This document shows positions 9,660 to 20,217 of a DNA stretch of 64,000 nucleotides, piece by piece. A program made the translations under genes and the position numbers. The stretch's first letter is position 1. Each line of letters starts with the position of its first letter. Below the pieces are notes generated by a model that saw nothing but the letters and a program-made list of their open reading frames with translations, was not told the DNA's origin and made no database searches. This DNA is from Methanosphaera cuniculi. GTDB lineage: Archaea; Methanobacteriota; Methanobacteria; Methanobacteriales; Methanobacteriaceae. The stretch is from the NCBI RefSeq assembly GCF_003149675.1, contig NZ_LWMS01000010.1, positions 124,001 to 188,000 of the forward strand, read 5' to 3'.

Positions 9660-10361
9660 CTATACTTTTGCTTTTAGGTTTTCATTTGTTGTTAGTGTGC
9701 TGTTTTTGCTTTGTTTTACTGGTGTGTTTGTTACCATGAAACTTACATTTATTTCATTTACATTGTATTTACTGTTTGGTCCTGATACTATTGTTAGTGT
9801 CTTGATTCCATTGTTGAATTTTAGGTCTTGTGTTACTGTTATTGTTCCGTTTTCTACTATCATTCTATCTATGAATGTTTTTCCACTGATTTTTAGTGTT
9901 ACTTTTGTTCTTACTGCTACGTTTTTATTTGTTATTGCATCTTTAATATCAGCTTTAATCATGAGTTTTCCATTTTCATAGTATACACTTGTTGGTTGTA
10001 TGAATACATTGGATGGTATAATTGTTACTGTTTGGTTTACTTCAGTACGTGCATAGTTTTCATTTGAGAATACTGCAGTTAATAAGTAATCTTTTGCTGA
10101 GTAATTACTTGGTATTGTGTATGTTAGTGTTGCTACACCATTTATTAGGCGTACTTTGATTCTATTTCCATCAGCATCTTTTAATGTTACACCGTTAAGT
10201 TTGAATGCTACATAACCGTCTTTTATAAGTTCACCATTATCAGATATTACAGCAGTAAGTGTAATAGTTTGATCTGCATAAATTTCACTGTTAACTGTAG
10301 CTTGTATTTTAGCATCTCCACGTGAAACATTGAATAATTCAGTATGTCCTGTAATGTTCAT
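9660..10361 (-). pseudogene. C-terminal Ig-like fragment of the broken adhesin gene
   Basis: 233 codons from a chance internal ATG. They are nearly identical to the last part of the intact protein: a bacterial Ig-like domain (LFNVSRGDAKIQATVNSEIY onward) and the closing region ending NENLKAKV. A GTATAGA/TCTATAC hairpin (9647-9665) overlaps the stop codon, and a similar one exists at the end of the intact gene. Confidence 0.8.
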
Positions 10362-10368
10362 ATATGTT

Positions 10369-10920
10369 TCATTTTCTGATATGTATTAGACTTACTGGAT
10401 TTTTTGCAGTGACATTTATATTATTATATGATACAGTGTATACTTCTTTAGTATAATCATTATTCATAAATGTTACTGTTTCCCCATTAAGTGTAATGTT
10501 ATTATTGGAAACTACCACTTTAGTATAATTATTATCAAATGTTATTATTTCTTTTCCTGTTATTATTAAACTAGAATAAGTTATTCTTAGATATCCATTA
10601 TTTATTTCAGCTAATTTTGTTGTCTTATTTCCATTTACATCTATGTTTACATTAGTTAAATTTAAATTATAATCTTCTTCTCCATTACCGTTAATTTTTA
10701 TAACTGTTAAGTTTGTTCCATTTGATATTAATGTCGAATTTGTTATTAAATTACCACTATTATTGATTATGAATATTGGTTCATTGTTTGTATTTATTAT
10801 TCTTAAATTGGTAATGTTAATTTGTCTTTCTTCTTTTACTATTATTGTTGTATTAAATAAGGTGTAATTTCCATTATTTATTAATGTAGTATTTGTATTA
10901 TTAAATCCAAGTTTTACCAA
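10369..10920 (-). pseudogene. Body fragment of the broken adhesin gene (183 codons)
   Basis: This frame aligns to the segment of the intact protein that starts GVNLEFNKSN and ends LIHIKN. The frame stops at the junction of a deletion that removes the following roughly 150 residues. Its ATG lies inside the 30-base direct repeat, so it is unlikely to be a natural start. Confidence 0.75.
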
Positions 10921-10985
10921 AGATTTGTTCCATTTGATGATCCTCTTTTATAAAGAGTATTTGTATTATTAAATCCAAGTTTTAC
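10888..10985. repeat. 30-bp direct repeat bracketing a frame-breaking insertion
   Basis: The 30 bases at 10888-10917 recur at 10956-10985, 68 bases apart. The 38 bases in between resemble another part of the same gene (the SNGTNL-coding stretch near 10705). This looks like slippage or template switching that added 68 bases and broke the frame. Confidence 0.85.
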
Positions 10986-13778
10986 TCCATTAAGATCTGA
11001 TGTAAGTTGAAGAATTATTTCTTTTTTATCTATTTTTAGCATTCCATTTTTATCAAATAGTTGGTTGTATGTTTGATTATTTAAGATACGTATTGTTGGT
11101 GTGTTTAATTCAATTATACTATTTATACTATTTTTATCAATTACTATAGCATCATCACCTGTTTTATTATTTGAAATTAAATTATTTCTTGTAATATTAA
11201 CATTTGATGAATTTATAAGTGAAATTGCATTAGAATTTGTATTATTTGCAGTAATATTATTATATTCTATCACATTATTTGATGAATTTATAAGTGAAAT
11301 TGCATTAGAATTTGTATTATTTGCAGTAATATTATTATATTCTATCACATTATTTGATGAATTTATAAATGAAATTACATTAGAGTTTGTATTATTTGTT
11401 GTAATATTACTATAATTTATTACATTATTTGATGAATTTATAATATTAATTGCATTAGAGTTTGATATTGTCATATATAATTCATTTATTGTGATATTTG
11501 TTGAATTAATTAAATAAATTGGATTTGTTGAATACACAGGTACATGTCTACCAAATATTAATGAAACATTTGTTGAATTTAATACTCTTAGAACTGAAGC
11601 ATTAGTTGCACTAACAGACCTTAAATTTCTTATATTATTTTTATATGAAATTAATGTAATTGCAGAATTTGTTTCAATATTTTTTAAAGAAGAAACATTA
11701 ACAGAACAAAATGTAGAATATCCTGTGGAAATTATTCCTTGAACATCTTCTGTTGCATTAATAGATATGGAATTAGAATAGCCTTCTTGTATAAAATTAT
11801 AATTTTTCAAATCCATAATCAGACCTACTGCTTTTTTTGAATTAATATTAATAATATTACTACTCATTTTATAAGTAAGATTATCAATTGTAATATTTGT
11901 AAAAATAATTCCATAAGTTTGATTTAATGATTTTAGTTCTAAATTATTATCTTCTAAAGATGTTTCATTACAATTACCTGAAATAATAATTCCTTTAGAT
12001 TCTATTTGTGAATTTATAAATAGATCATTATAATTTAATTCAATATTTGAACTATTTTTAACCATAATTCCAGTTGCTCTTAATACATTCATACTAATAT
12101 TACTTGAATTTATTTGATTATTATTAGTATTTTTGATAGAAAATGCAGTGATATTATTTGTAAATACATCAGATTTTATAGTTATATTTAAGTCTGAAAT
12201 TTCATTACTGTTTGAAGTTATATTAATAATTTCTAGATTATCATTTGTATTTGTTGTAATATTTTTTATTATTTGAATATTTTTAATAAATGTTGAATCA
12301 TTAGATATAATTAAAGTTGAAGTAGGTGTATTATGAATAATAGTTAAATTTCTTAAGATATTATCATTTGAATTTATAATAATTCCTTTTGAATTTTCTG
12401 AATTAATAGTGAGATTTGAAATAACAACAACTGCTTGATTATCAATAATAAATGTTGCATTATTTAATATAGCATCTATCCCATTAATTTGTAAATTCTT
12501 ATTATTTATTGTGAAATTTTTATTATTAAAAGTTCCAACTAAATTTAATCTTGTGAAATTTGTTATATTTGATCTTACATTACCTGTTTCATCAAAGAAA
12601 TTAGTATATGTTGTATCTGTAACATTGAATTCTATTCCATTTGGAGTATTATTTTCAAATATATTTTTTTCTCGATCTACATTAACTACATCATCACACC
12701 ATAATGCTCTTGAAGTTATTTGATTATTACAAATAATATTATTTTCAGATGTAACATCTAGTATAATTTCTTCTCTACCATTTATAATATTATTTTTAAT
12801 TGTTACATTAGCATTATTTACTTTAATTTTACCAATTGTATTGTTTATAATTGTAGAATTAGAAGCATTAATGTTTAAAATCTCAACAATACTTAAATTA
12901 TTTCCATTAAGTTGAGAAGTTAAATTTATTTGTGTATATGTTATAGTATTATTTATTACTGTATTATTTTCTAAATATATTGATCCAATTGTATTATTAA
13001 TAAAGGATGAACCTTTAATAACTTCAACTTGACCACTAATTGTATTATTAATAAATGTGTAGTTTGCATAACCATGTGCTTGATGTGGGTCTTCCCATCC
13101 CATACTAGATCCTCCAGTCCATTGTGGTGATATTCCTCCACTTTTAACTGTGTTGTTTATGAATGTATTATTATATCCATTTATAACTACACTTAATGAT
13201 ACTCCACTTCCCTCTGTTTGTGGCATTATTTTACAATTTGTTACATTATTAAATGAATTAACTAGTTTTCCCGTCATATTTACATTAACATTATAAGTTG
13301 TAAAATATAAAAGATTACCAGAACCTTCTCCTGCTGTTATTGTACAATTATCAATATTACAATAATTTGCATATGCAAGTACAAATGTACTACTTCCACC
13401 ATTTCGTGTTGTTGAAAAATAACTATTTTTTACAGTTATATATTCAGATCCATCACGTATACTTGTTTGTCCTACTCCACTTCCTACTCTTTGATCTTCT
13501 ACAACTGCACTTATATTATCAAGTGTCACATGATTTACAGCACTTACCCATAATTGTGTATTATGAATATATATTCCTGTTACATTTGTATAATCAGCAC
13601 CTGTTATTATTGAAAAGCTTGTTCCTGGAGCATCTCCCATTAAACTCCCTGCTGTTGTGTTAAGATCAATATAAGCATCTTTTGTACTTGATATTACATT
13701 TATTGGTCTGTTAATGATCATTGAAATCTTTATCATCAAGATTTGAAATATTTCCTTGTATATCAAGTGTATCACCAT
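10914..13778 (-). pseudogene. Beta-helix body fragment of the broken adhesin gene (954 codons)
   Basis: The longest surviving piece. After a frameshifted leader it reads SMIINRPINVISSTKDAYID, matching the intact paralogue, and continues through Asn/Thr/Ile-rich parallel beta-helix repeats. It ends in an off-frame tail (YKRGSSNGTNLW) created by the duplication at 10888-10985. It has no signal peptide of its own. Confidence 0.8.
11206..11480. repeat. 75-bp tandem repeats coding a 25-residue beta-helix unit
   Basis: Unit starts are at 11206, 11281, 11356 and 11431. The first two units are identical; the third and the partial fourth have diverged. Translated on the minus strand, each gives one 25-residue turn containing INSSNNVIEYNNITANNTNS. 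The length is a multiple of three, so units can be added or lost without a frameshift. Confidence 0.92.
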
Positions 13779-14124
13779 CAGCTACACTAGATGATAAAGT
13801 ATAATTATTATTTTTATCAAAGTATTGTGTTACTGTAGAATTTGTTACTATGTGTGTTGTCTGTTTTTTCACTGATTTATTCGTATTTATTGTTTTTGTT
13901 TCTTTTTTACTATTTATTTTATTTATTTTATTTGTTTTATTTGTTTCTAGTTTTTTATCTTCTATTTTAGGATTAATTGTTGTTACTACATCATTTAGTG
14001 TATCAGTTGTGCTTATTTGTTCTGTTGTGCTTGTTGTGTTATCTGTTGCACTTATACTTCCTACTGATATTAATAGTATTAGTAGTGTTAATCCTAAAAA
14101 TAGGTATTTGCTATTTTTATTCAT
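13711..14124 (-). pseudogene. Signal-peptide fragment of the broken adhesin gene (137 codons)
   Basis: It starts MNKNSKYLFLGLTLLILLIS, a secretion signal almost identical to the intact gene's, followed by a Thr/Lys-rich linker. The frame ends after DDKDFNDH, where the paralogue continues DDKNLSMIINRP; two bases are missing here. A short secreted peptide could still be made. Confidence 0.8.
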
Positions 14125-14603
14125 AAAAAATCATTTTTCCTCCAAAAAAGTTTATCTCATATTATAGTATTTCTTTAAAAGTTTGTGACATATTTCTTTG
14201 TTAAATAATTTTTTTTTAAACTTCTTATTCATTGTTAAATTGACTAAATATATTATTTACTACTTAATTCATTAACTTTTGAATATAAAATAATTAGAGT
14301 AGAACTTATTAAGAAACACTATAAATCAATAAACTTTTATTAAAACTAAACATAAATTGAATAGTTAAATTATATATCTACAAAAATCAAGTATTTAAAA
14401 ATAATATCAAATCTAAAACGCTTAAATTCAAAATATAAGAATATAAATCATAACTATTTCCCCCCCCCCCCCTTTGTAAGAAATATTATGTGAAAATATT
14501 TTATAAAAATAGTTTAAATTATGAATAATTAAAAATTAGTTAATGTATATAAAAAAAAATATAAAAAAAAGTAAGTGGGGGTTAATTGTTGTATAGAATG
14601 ATC
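14125..14603. other. Upstream region of the broken adhesin gene and 3' region of the intact one
   Basis: A 479-base spacer with no gene. From about 14330 to 14540 it is closely similar to 19450-19660, the region upstream of the intact paralogue, so the duplication included the promoter. A minus-strand TATA-like element (ATATATAA) lies at about 14371-14378, and the C tract is at 14460-14472. Confidence 0.8.
14460..14472. repeat. 13-base C tract upstream of the broken adhesin gene
   Basis: Thirteen consecutive C (G on the coding strand) stand in a very AT-rich region, about 336 bases upstream of the ATG and roughly 85 bases upstream of the TATA-like element. The same tract with the same flank (ACTATTT before it) occurs at 19591-19603. 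Confidence 0.95.
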
Positions 14604-17600
14604 TTATACTTTTGCTTTTAGGTTTTCATTTGTTGTTGTTAGTGTACTGTTTTTACTCTGTTTTACTGGTGTGTTTGTTACCATGAAACTTACATTTATT
14701 TCATTTACATTATATTTACTATTTGGTCCTGATACTATTGTTAATGTTTTAATACCGTTGTTGAATTTCATGTCTTGTGTTACTGTTATTGTTCCGTTTT
14801 CTACTATCATTTTGTTTATAAATGTTTTTCCACTGATTTTTAGTGTTACTTTTGTTCTTACTGCTACGTTTTTGTTTGTTATTGCATCTTTAATCTCTGC
14901 TTTTATTATTAGTTTTCCATTTTCATAGTATACACTTGTAGGTTGTATGAATACATTTGATGGTATTATTGTTACTGTTTGGTTTACTTCTACACGATCA
15001 TAGTTACCATTTGAGAATACTGCTGTTAACAGGTAATCTTTTGCTGCATAATTACTTGGTATTGTGTATTTGAGTGTTGCAACACCGTTAATTACGCGTA
15101 CTTTTATTCTGTTTCCATCAGCATCTTTTAATGTTACACCGTTAAGTTTGAAAGCTACATAACCATCTTTTATAAGTTCACCATTATCAGATATTACAGC
15201 AGTAAGTGTAATACTTTGACCTGCATAGATTTCAGAATTAACAGTAACTTGTATTTGAGCATCACCACGTGAAACATTAAGTGTTTCTACATAGTTTTCA
15301 AGTGGTAAGTATTTGTTTTTAGAATCAATGTAATTAATTATTATTGGAATTTTCATTGATTTTGGATGTAATGATATTGTTATTTGTGTACCATTTACTT
15401 CATAGATTTTACCACCTATTGTTATATTCATTGTCCCATTTATATTTCCATGATATATGTCTTCTAATTTAATTGTTATGTTAGCATCTTGATTATATTT
15501 TAATGAGTTGGTTGTAGTATTTATGAAAACATGGTATTTTGTAACTGGATTATTTTGATATAGTCTTTCTCCTATTAATGCTTCATCACCTAGAATTGAA
15601 TTATTTAATGAATCAGTTATATTAATTGTATTATATAGTAGGTCATTTGGTGTTGCATTAATAAGTGGTACTCTTCCATTAAATGGTGTTTCAACATCTA
15701 CATTTATTATATTATATCTGATATTTGAATAATAGGATTTGTTATTTTTTATATGTATTAAATTTACAGGATTTTTTGCTGTAATATTTATATTATTTTG
15801 AATGAAATTATAAGTTTCAATATTATCAGTATCATCCATAAATGTTATTCTTTCTCCATTGAGTATGATGCTATTATAATTTACATCTATTTTAGTAATA
15901 TTATTTTTAAATGATATTATTTCTTTCCCAGTCATTTTAATATTAGACTCAGTTAAACTTAAATACCCATTTGTTACTTCTGCTATTTTTGTAGTATTTT
16001 TACCATTTATTTTTATATTAACCATGTTTAGATCTATATTTTCTATTGTTGTTCCATTACCATTGACTTTTATGAGTGTTGGATTAGTTCCATTTAATGT
16101 TAAATTTGAATTTATAATTTCATTATTTTCTGTATTGTTTATTATGAAAATTGGATTGTTATTTGTATTTATAATATTTAGATCTGAACCTTCAACTTTT
16201 GCATTATCTTTTATTATTATTGTTGTATTGTATAATGTATGGTATCCTGATGTTGTTAATAATATATTTGATTTATTAAATTCTAAATTTACTCCCATAA
16301 TGTCTGATGTAATTATTAGTATTACTTCATCTTCTATTAGGTTAAATACTCCATTTTTATCAAAATATTGATTATATGTTTGATTATTTAGGAATTTTAT
16401 TGTACTTGGTGTATTGTTTGTAATGATGGTTTCTTTACTATTTTCATCAACTTGTATTGCTGAATTTCCCCCAGTTGTTTTATTTATAAATATATAATTG
16501 TTAGAAATTTTATTACCTGGTGAGTTTATAAGTGATATTGGTTTTATATCAGTGTGAATTATAAGAATATTATTATATTCAAGAGTATTATTTGATGAAT
16601 TAATAACTGTTATTATGTTAGATGTTGCATTATCTAAGGTTATATTATTAGAACTTATTTCACTATTTGATGAATTTGTAATTAATAAAGCATTATAACT
16701 TGTATTAAGAGGTATTATATTACAATTAGTTATTTTGGAATTTGGTGAATTTATAAGTGATATTACATTTGAATTAAATACAGTTGTCTGGAATTTATCT
16801 AAAATGATGTTGTTTGAATTTATTATATTTATTGTATTAGTTGAATTTATTGAATATAAATTTCCTCCAGAAATATTTGTATTATTTGTATTTATAAGTT
16901 TAATTGCTGATGCATTTATTGCATTAATATTTGAAGTTCCAAAATTTATTTTTGCATTGTTTGTATTTTTAACATATAAACCAATATTTTCTTGAAGATT
17001 ATTTGTTGAAATTATATTTATTGTATTACTTGAACAGGTTATTTTTTCAGTATTTAATATTATTCCTTGTACATCCATAGTTGTATTAATATTAATTTTG
17101 TTTACTGATATTGAGTTATTGTTTTTATTATCTGCAATTATTCCAACAGCTTTATTAGAATTTATGTTAATTTCATTTCTATTTAATATTAAGGTATCGT
17201 TTTCACTAGTACTATTTGTTTTTATAATAATTCCTGTAGCATTTCTAGTTGAATTAATACTTACTGTATTAGATCTTAAATTTACCATGTATGAATTTCC
17301 AATTATAGTAATTCCCTGAGTATCTTCTTTTGTATTAAGTAGTATTTTATTAGAATTTAATGTTATGTTTGAATTATCTTTAATTATAACACCATTAGCT
17401 TTTTGAGTTGTAATATTAATATTACTTCTGTTTATTTGATTGTTATATGTATTTTCAATATTTAATGCTGTGATATTATTTTGGAATACATCTGAAATAA
17501 TAGTCATATTTGTATTTAAAAGTATATTATCATTTGAGTTAATTTGAATTATATCTAAATTATTATCTGTATTTGTTGTAATTGTTTTTAGTATTCTAGT

Positions 17601-19355
17601 GTAATTCATAATTGTTGAATTACCATTTACTATAATTGTTGATGTTGGTATGTTATGAATTATTGTTATATTTCTTATAAGATTATAGTTTGAATTTAAA
17701 ATAATAGCATTTGGATTTTCTGAATTAATAGTGATATTTCTAATTATAACTATTGAATTTTCATCTACATTTATTGTAGCATTATTTAGTATTGCATCAC
17801 AACCATTAAGTGCTACATTCACATTTTTTATTGTGAAATTTTTATTATTAAATTCTCCAATAAGATTTAATGTTGAGTAATTTGTAATATTTGATAAAAT
17901 AACTCCATTTGTATCAAAGTAATCTTTATATGTTTTATCTGTAATGTTATATTGAATTGCAACAGGTCCATTATTTTCATAAATATTATTTGCTTTATTA
18001 ATATTTATTACATTATCACCACATCCTGCTTTACCTACAATATAGTTATTTCGGATGATATTATTTGATGATTTAATATTTAATACAATTTCATCAGTAC
18101 CATTTATTGTATTATTTTCAAATGTCACATTTGTTGCTCTTGAGTTACTTATAGTAAATTTAGTCATAGTATTATTATTAAATGTAGAATTTGCACCAGT
18201 TGCCATGTCAATAATAACTTCATTTAAATTGTTTCCAGTAAGCTGTGATGAGTCTGATATTGTAGTTCTTTTTAGAACTGTGTTATTTATTAAAGTTATA
18301 TTCTGTGCAGTTACATAAGATATTGTATTATTAATGAATATGGAACCTTTAGAATATCCTGTAGCTGAACCTTGAACTGTATTATTAATAAAAGTATTAT
18401 TTTCTCCACCTAACATTAAACTTGATGATATGTCTTTTTCACCATCAAGTGGTCTTATTATACAGTTTGTTACATTATTAAATGAATTAACTACTTTTCC
18501 TGTCATATTAACATTAATATTAAATACATTAAAGTAGAATAAATTACCAGCACCTTCTCCTGCTTCTACTGTACAATTATCAATATTACAGTAATTTGCA
18601 AATGCTAGTACAAATGTACTACTTCCCCCATTATTTTCTGTGAAAAAATAACTATTTCGTACTGTTATATATTCTGATCCATCACGTATACTTGTTTGTC
18701 CTACTCCACTTCCTACTCTTTGATCTTTTACAACTGCACTTATATTATCAAGTGTTACATGATTTACAGCACTTACCCATAATTGTGTATTATGTAGATT
18801 TATTCCTGTTACATTTGTATAATCAGCACCTGTAACTATTCCAAAACGTGTACCTGGATTATCTCCAAGTAAGCTTCCTGCTGTTGTGTTAAGATCAATA
18901 TAAGCATCTTTTGTACTTGATATAACATTTACTGGCCTGTTAATGATCATTGAAAGATTTTTATCATCGTGATTTGAGATATTTCCTCGAATATCTAGTG
19001 TATCTCCATCTGCTACTTTATCTGATAGTGTGTAGTTGTTTTCTTTATTAAAGTATTGTGATATGGTATTATTATTTATTATATGTGTTGTTTGTTTTTT
19101 AACTGTTTTATTTGTATTTTCTTTTTGTGTTGTTGTTTTTATGGTTTTTATTTCTTTTTTACTATTTATTTTCTTTGTTTCTATTTTTTTATCTTCTATT
19201 TTAGGATTACTTGTTGTTACTACTTCATTTGGTGTATCAGTTGTACTTATTTTTGTTGTGCTTGTTGTGTTGTCTGTTGCACTTATACTTCCTATTGATA
19301 TTAGTAGTATTAGTAGTGTTAATCCTAAAAATAGGTATTTGCTATTTTTATTCAT
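14604..19355 (-). CDS. Large Asn/Thr-rich adhesin-like secreted protein, intact
   Basis: A 1583-residue predicted surface protein. Residues 1-26 form a signal peptide (MNKNSKYLFLGLTLLILLIS, then a small-residue cleavage site near SISA). Residues 27-90 are a Lys/Thr-rich linker. About 100-1330 is a parallel beta-helix with repeated NNTI, INSSN and NISG-type turns and many N-x-S/T sequons. About 1400-1570 holds a bacterial Ig-like domain (LNVSRGDAQIQVTVNSEIY onward). No C-terminal membrane segment or pseudomurein-binding repeat is visible, so the cell-wall attachment is unclear. Its broken tandem copy lies downstream. Binding to host or microbial surfaces is known for the family type and only inferred here. 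Confidence 0.88.
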   Translation of the reverse strand: MNKNSKYLFLGLTLLILLISIGSISATDNTTSTTKISTTDTPNEVVTTSNPKIEDKKIETKKINSKKEIKTIKTTTQKENTNKTVKKQTTHIINNNTISQYFNKENNYTLSDKVADGDTLDIRGNISNHDDKNLSMIINRPVNVISSTKDAYIDLNTTAGSLLGDNPGTRFGIVTGADYTNVTGINLHNTQLWVSAVNHVTLDNISAVVKDQRVGSGVGQTSIRDGSEYITVRNSYFFTENNGGSSTFVLAFANYCNIDNCTVEAGEGAGNLFYFNVFNINVNMTGKVVNSFNNVTNCIIRPLDGEKDISSSLMLGGENNTFINNTVQGSATGYSKGSIFINNTISYVTAQNITLINNTVLKRTTISDSSQLTGNNLNEVIIDMATGANSTFNNNTMTKFTISNSRATNVTFENNTINGTDEIVLNIKSSNNIIRNNYIVGKAGCGDNVININKANNIYENNGPVAIQYNITDKTYKDYFDTNGVILSNITNYSTLNLIGEFNNKNFTIKNVNVALNGCDAILNNATINVDENSIVIIRNITINSENPNAIILNSNYNLIRNITIIHNIPTSTIIVNGNSTIMNYTRILKTITTNTDNNLDIIQINSNDNILLNTNMTIISDVFQNNITALNIENTYNNQINRSNINITTQKANGVIIKDNSNITLNSNKILLNTKEDTQGITIIGNSYMVNLRSNTVSINSTRNATGIIIKTNSTSENDTLILNRNEININSNKAVGIIADNKNNNSISVNKININTTMDVQGIILNTEKITCSSNTINIISTNNLQENIGLYVKNTNNAKINFGTSNINAINASAIKLINTNNTNISGGNLYSINSTNTINIINSNNIILDKFQTTVFNSNVISLINSPNSKITNCNIIPLNTSYNALLITNSSNSEISSNNITLDNATSNIITVINSSNNTLEYNNILIIHTDIKPISLINSPGNKISNNYIFINKTTGGNSAIQVDENSKETIITNNTPSTIKFLNNQTYNQYFDKNGVFNLIEDEVILIITSDIMGVNLEFNKSNILLTTSGYHTLYNTTIIIKDNAKVEGSDLNIINTNNNPIFIINNTENNEIINSNLTLNGTNPTLIKVNGNGTTIENIDLNMVNIKINGKNTTKIAEVTNGYLSLTESNIKMTGKEIISFKNNITKIDVNYNSIILNGERITFMDDTDNIETYNFIQNNINITAKNPVNLIHIKNNKSYYSNIRYNIINVDVETPFNGRVPLINATPNDLLYNTINITDSLNNSILGDEALIGERLYQNNPVTKYHVFINTTTNSLKYNQDANITIKLEDIYHGNINGTMNITIGGKIYEVNGTQITISLHPKSMKIPIIINYIDSKNKYLPLENYVETLNVSRGDAQIQVTVNSEIYAGQSITLTAVISDNGELIKDGYVAFKLNGVTLKDADGNRIKVRVINGVATLKYTIPSNYAAKDYLLTAVFSNGNYDRVEVNQTVTIIPSNVFIQPTSVYYENGKLIIKAEIKDAITNKNVAVRTKVTLKISGKTFINKMIVENGTITVTQDMKFNNGIKTLTIVSGPNSKYNVNEINVSFMVTNTPVKQSKNSTLTTTNENLKAKV

Positions 19356-19809
19356 AAAAAATCATTTTTTTTTCCTCCACAAAAAATGTGGATATTTTTT
19401 CAATTACTATTCTTTCATTTTTTTTAAATATTTGAAAAAAGTTTCAAATTATAAAATAAAGAAACTTTTAATAAAACTAAATATAAAATGAATAGTTAAA
19501 TTATATGTCTACAAAAATCAGATATTTAAAAATAACATCAAATTTAAAACTCTTAAATTAAAAATAAAGAATTATAAAACATAACTATTTCCCCCCCCCC
19601 CCCTTGGTAAGAAAGATTAGATGAAAATATTTTATAAAAATAGTTTAAATTAATTTTTTTATAATTAGATTTAGTTTATATTTTATTTTATATTTAATTT
19701 GTAAGTTATTTTTTATTTAAAGATATGATTACTATTTTTTTTAAAAAAAAGAAAAAAAGTTAGTTGTAATTGGGAGAGGATTATTTTTTTTTGATAATAA
19801 AAAGTAGTG
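19356..19809. other. Upstream region of the intact adhesin gene
   Basis: No gene is seen. It contains a TTCCTCC-type ribosome site complement just before the ATG, a minus-strand TATA-like element at about 19498-19506, and the C tract at 19591-19603. The rest, up to the DUF2304 gene, is plain AT-rich sequence. Confidence 0.75.
19591..19603. repeat. 13-base C tract upstream of the intact adhesin gene
   Basis: Thirteen C in a row, about 236 bases upstream of the ATG and about 90 bases upstream of the probable TATA element. Position, length and flanks match the tract at 14460-14472. Such tracts slip during replication, so its length may vary between cells. Confidence 0.95.
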
Positions 19810-20148
19810 TTATTTCTTATCATCATCATGTTTTTCTATTGCAAGTTGGCTTATTAGTTGGTTTATACGTCTTTTTTGATCTTCTATCATGTTATATAGT
19901 TTAAATAGGACATATAATATGAATAGAAATGCTAATATATATAGTAGGTCAAGTCCTCGTCCAAGTCCTACAATTTCAGCTAGATTTACACTTATTTGTG
20001 GGAAAAGTGTTAGTACAAATAGTACTATTGCAATTAGTGATATTCCTATTGATAAGCCTAGATTAAAGTTTTCATTACCATAATTACGCATACTCCAGTA
20101 GATTATTAGTACTACTATAATAAACATAATTATTTGATATGTATACAT
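19810..20148 (-). CDS. DUF2304 small membrane protein
   Basis: A 112-residue protein with three hydrophobic segments (about 6-20, 30-50 and 66-88) and a charged tail (MIEDQKRRINQLISQLAIEK) that may form a short coiled coil. This fits the DUF2304 family, often found beside glycosyltransferases. The GT2 gene directly upstream ends 69 bases before it on the same strand, so the two probably act together at the membrane, for example as a polyprenol-phosphate sugar transferase and its helper. The role is inferred from context. Confidence 0.8.
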   Translation of the reverse strand: MYTYQIIMFIIVVLIIYWSMRNYGNENFNLGLSIGISLIAIVLFVLTLFPQISVNLAEIVGLGRGLDLLYILAFLFILYVLFKLYNMIEDQKRRINQLISQLAIEKHDDDKK

Positions 20149-20217
20149 AGAACGTCACACTCCATTTTTTTTTAAATTATTATTTGTTTCCAAATCTTTC
20201 TTTTTTTAGTATAATGA

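Larger units (their letters stand above)
9660..14124 (-). pseudogene. Broken adhesin-like Asn/Thr-rich protein gene (paralogue of the next gene)
   Basis: Four reading-frame pieces together match the intact 1583-residue protein at 14604-19355: signal peptide and linker (13711-14124), beta-helix body (10914-13778), a further body segment (10369-10920) and the C-terminal Ig-like region (9660-10361). The breaks are readable. Near 13730 two bases are missing relative to the paralogue. At 10888-10985 a 30-base direct repeat brackets inserted sequence and shifts the frame. Near 10365 roughly 150 codons present in the paralogue are deleted with a further frame change. None of the breaks lies in a homopolymer. 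The upstream region, including its C tract, is still similar to that of the intact copy. It could serve as a recombination donor, but one full protein cannot be made from it. Confidence 0.85.

Noticed and set aside
13711-13778. Programmed frameshifting instead of gene decay in the adhesin
   Set aside because: No slippery heptamer or homopolymer is present at the junction, and two other breaks, including a large deletion, occur downstream.
13850-14167. Plus-strand hydrophobic frame over the adhesin signal region
   Set aside because: It is the antisense shadow of the Thr/Asn-rich coding strand; Val/Phe/Leu richness follows from that composition.
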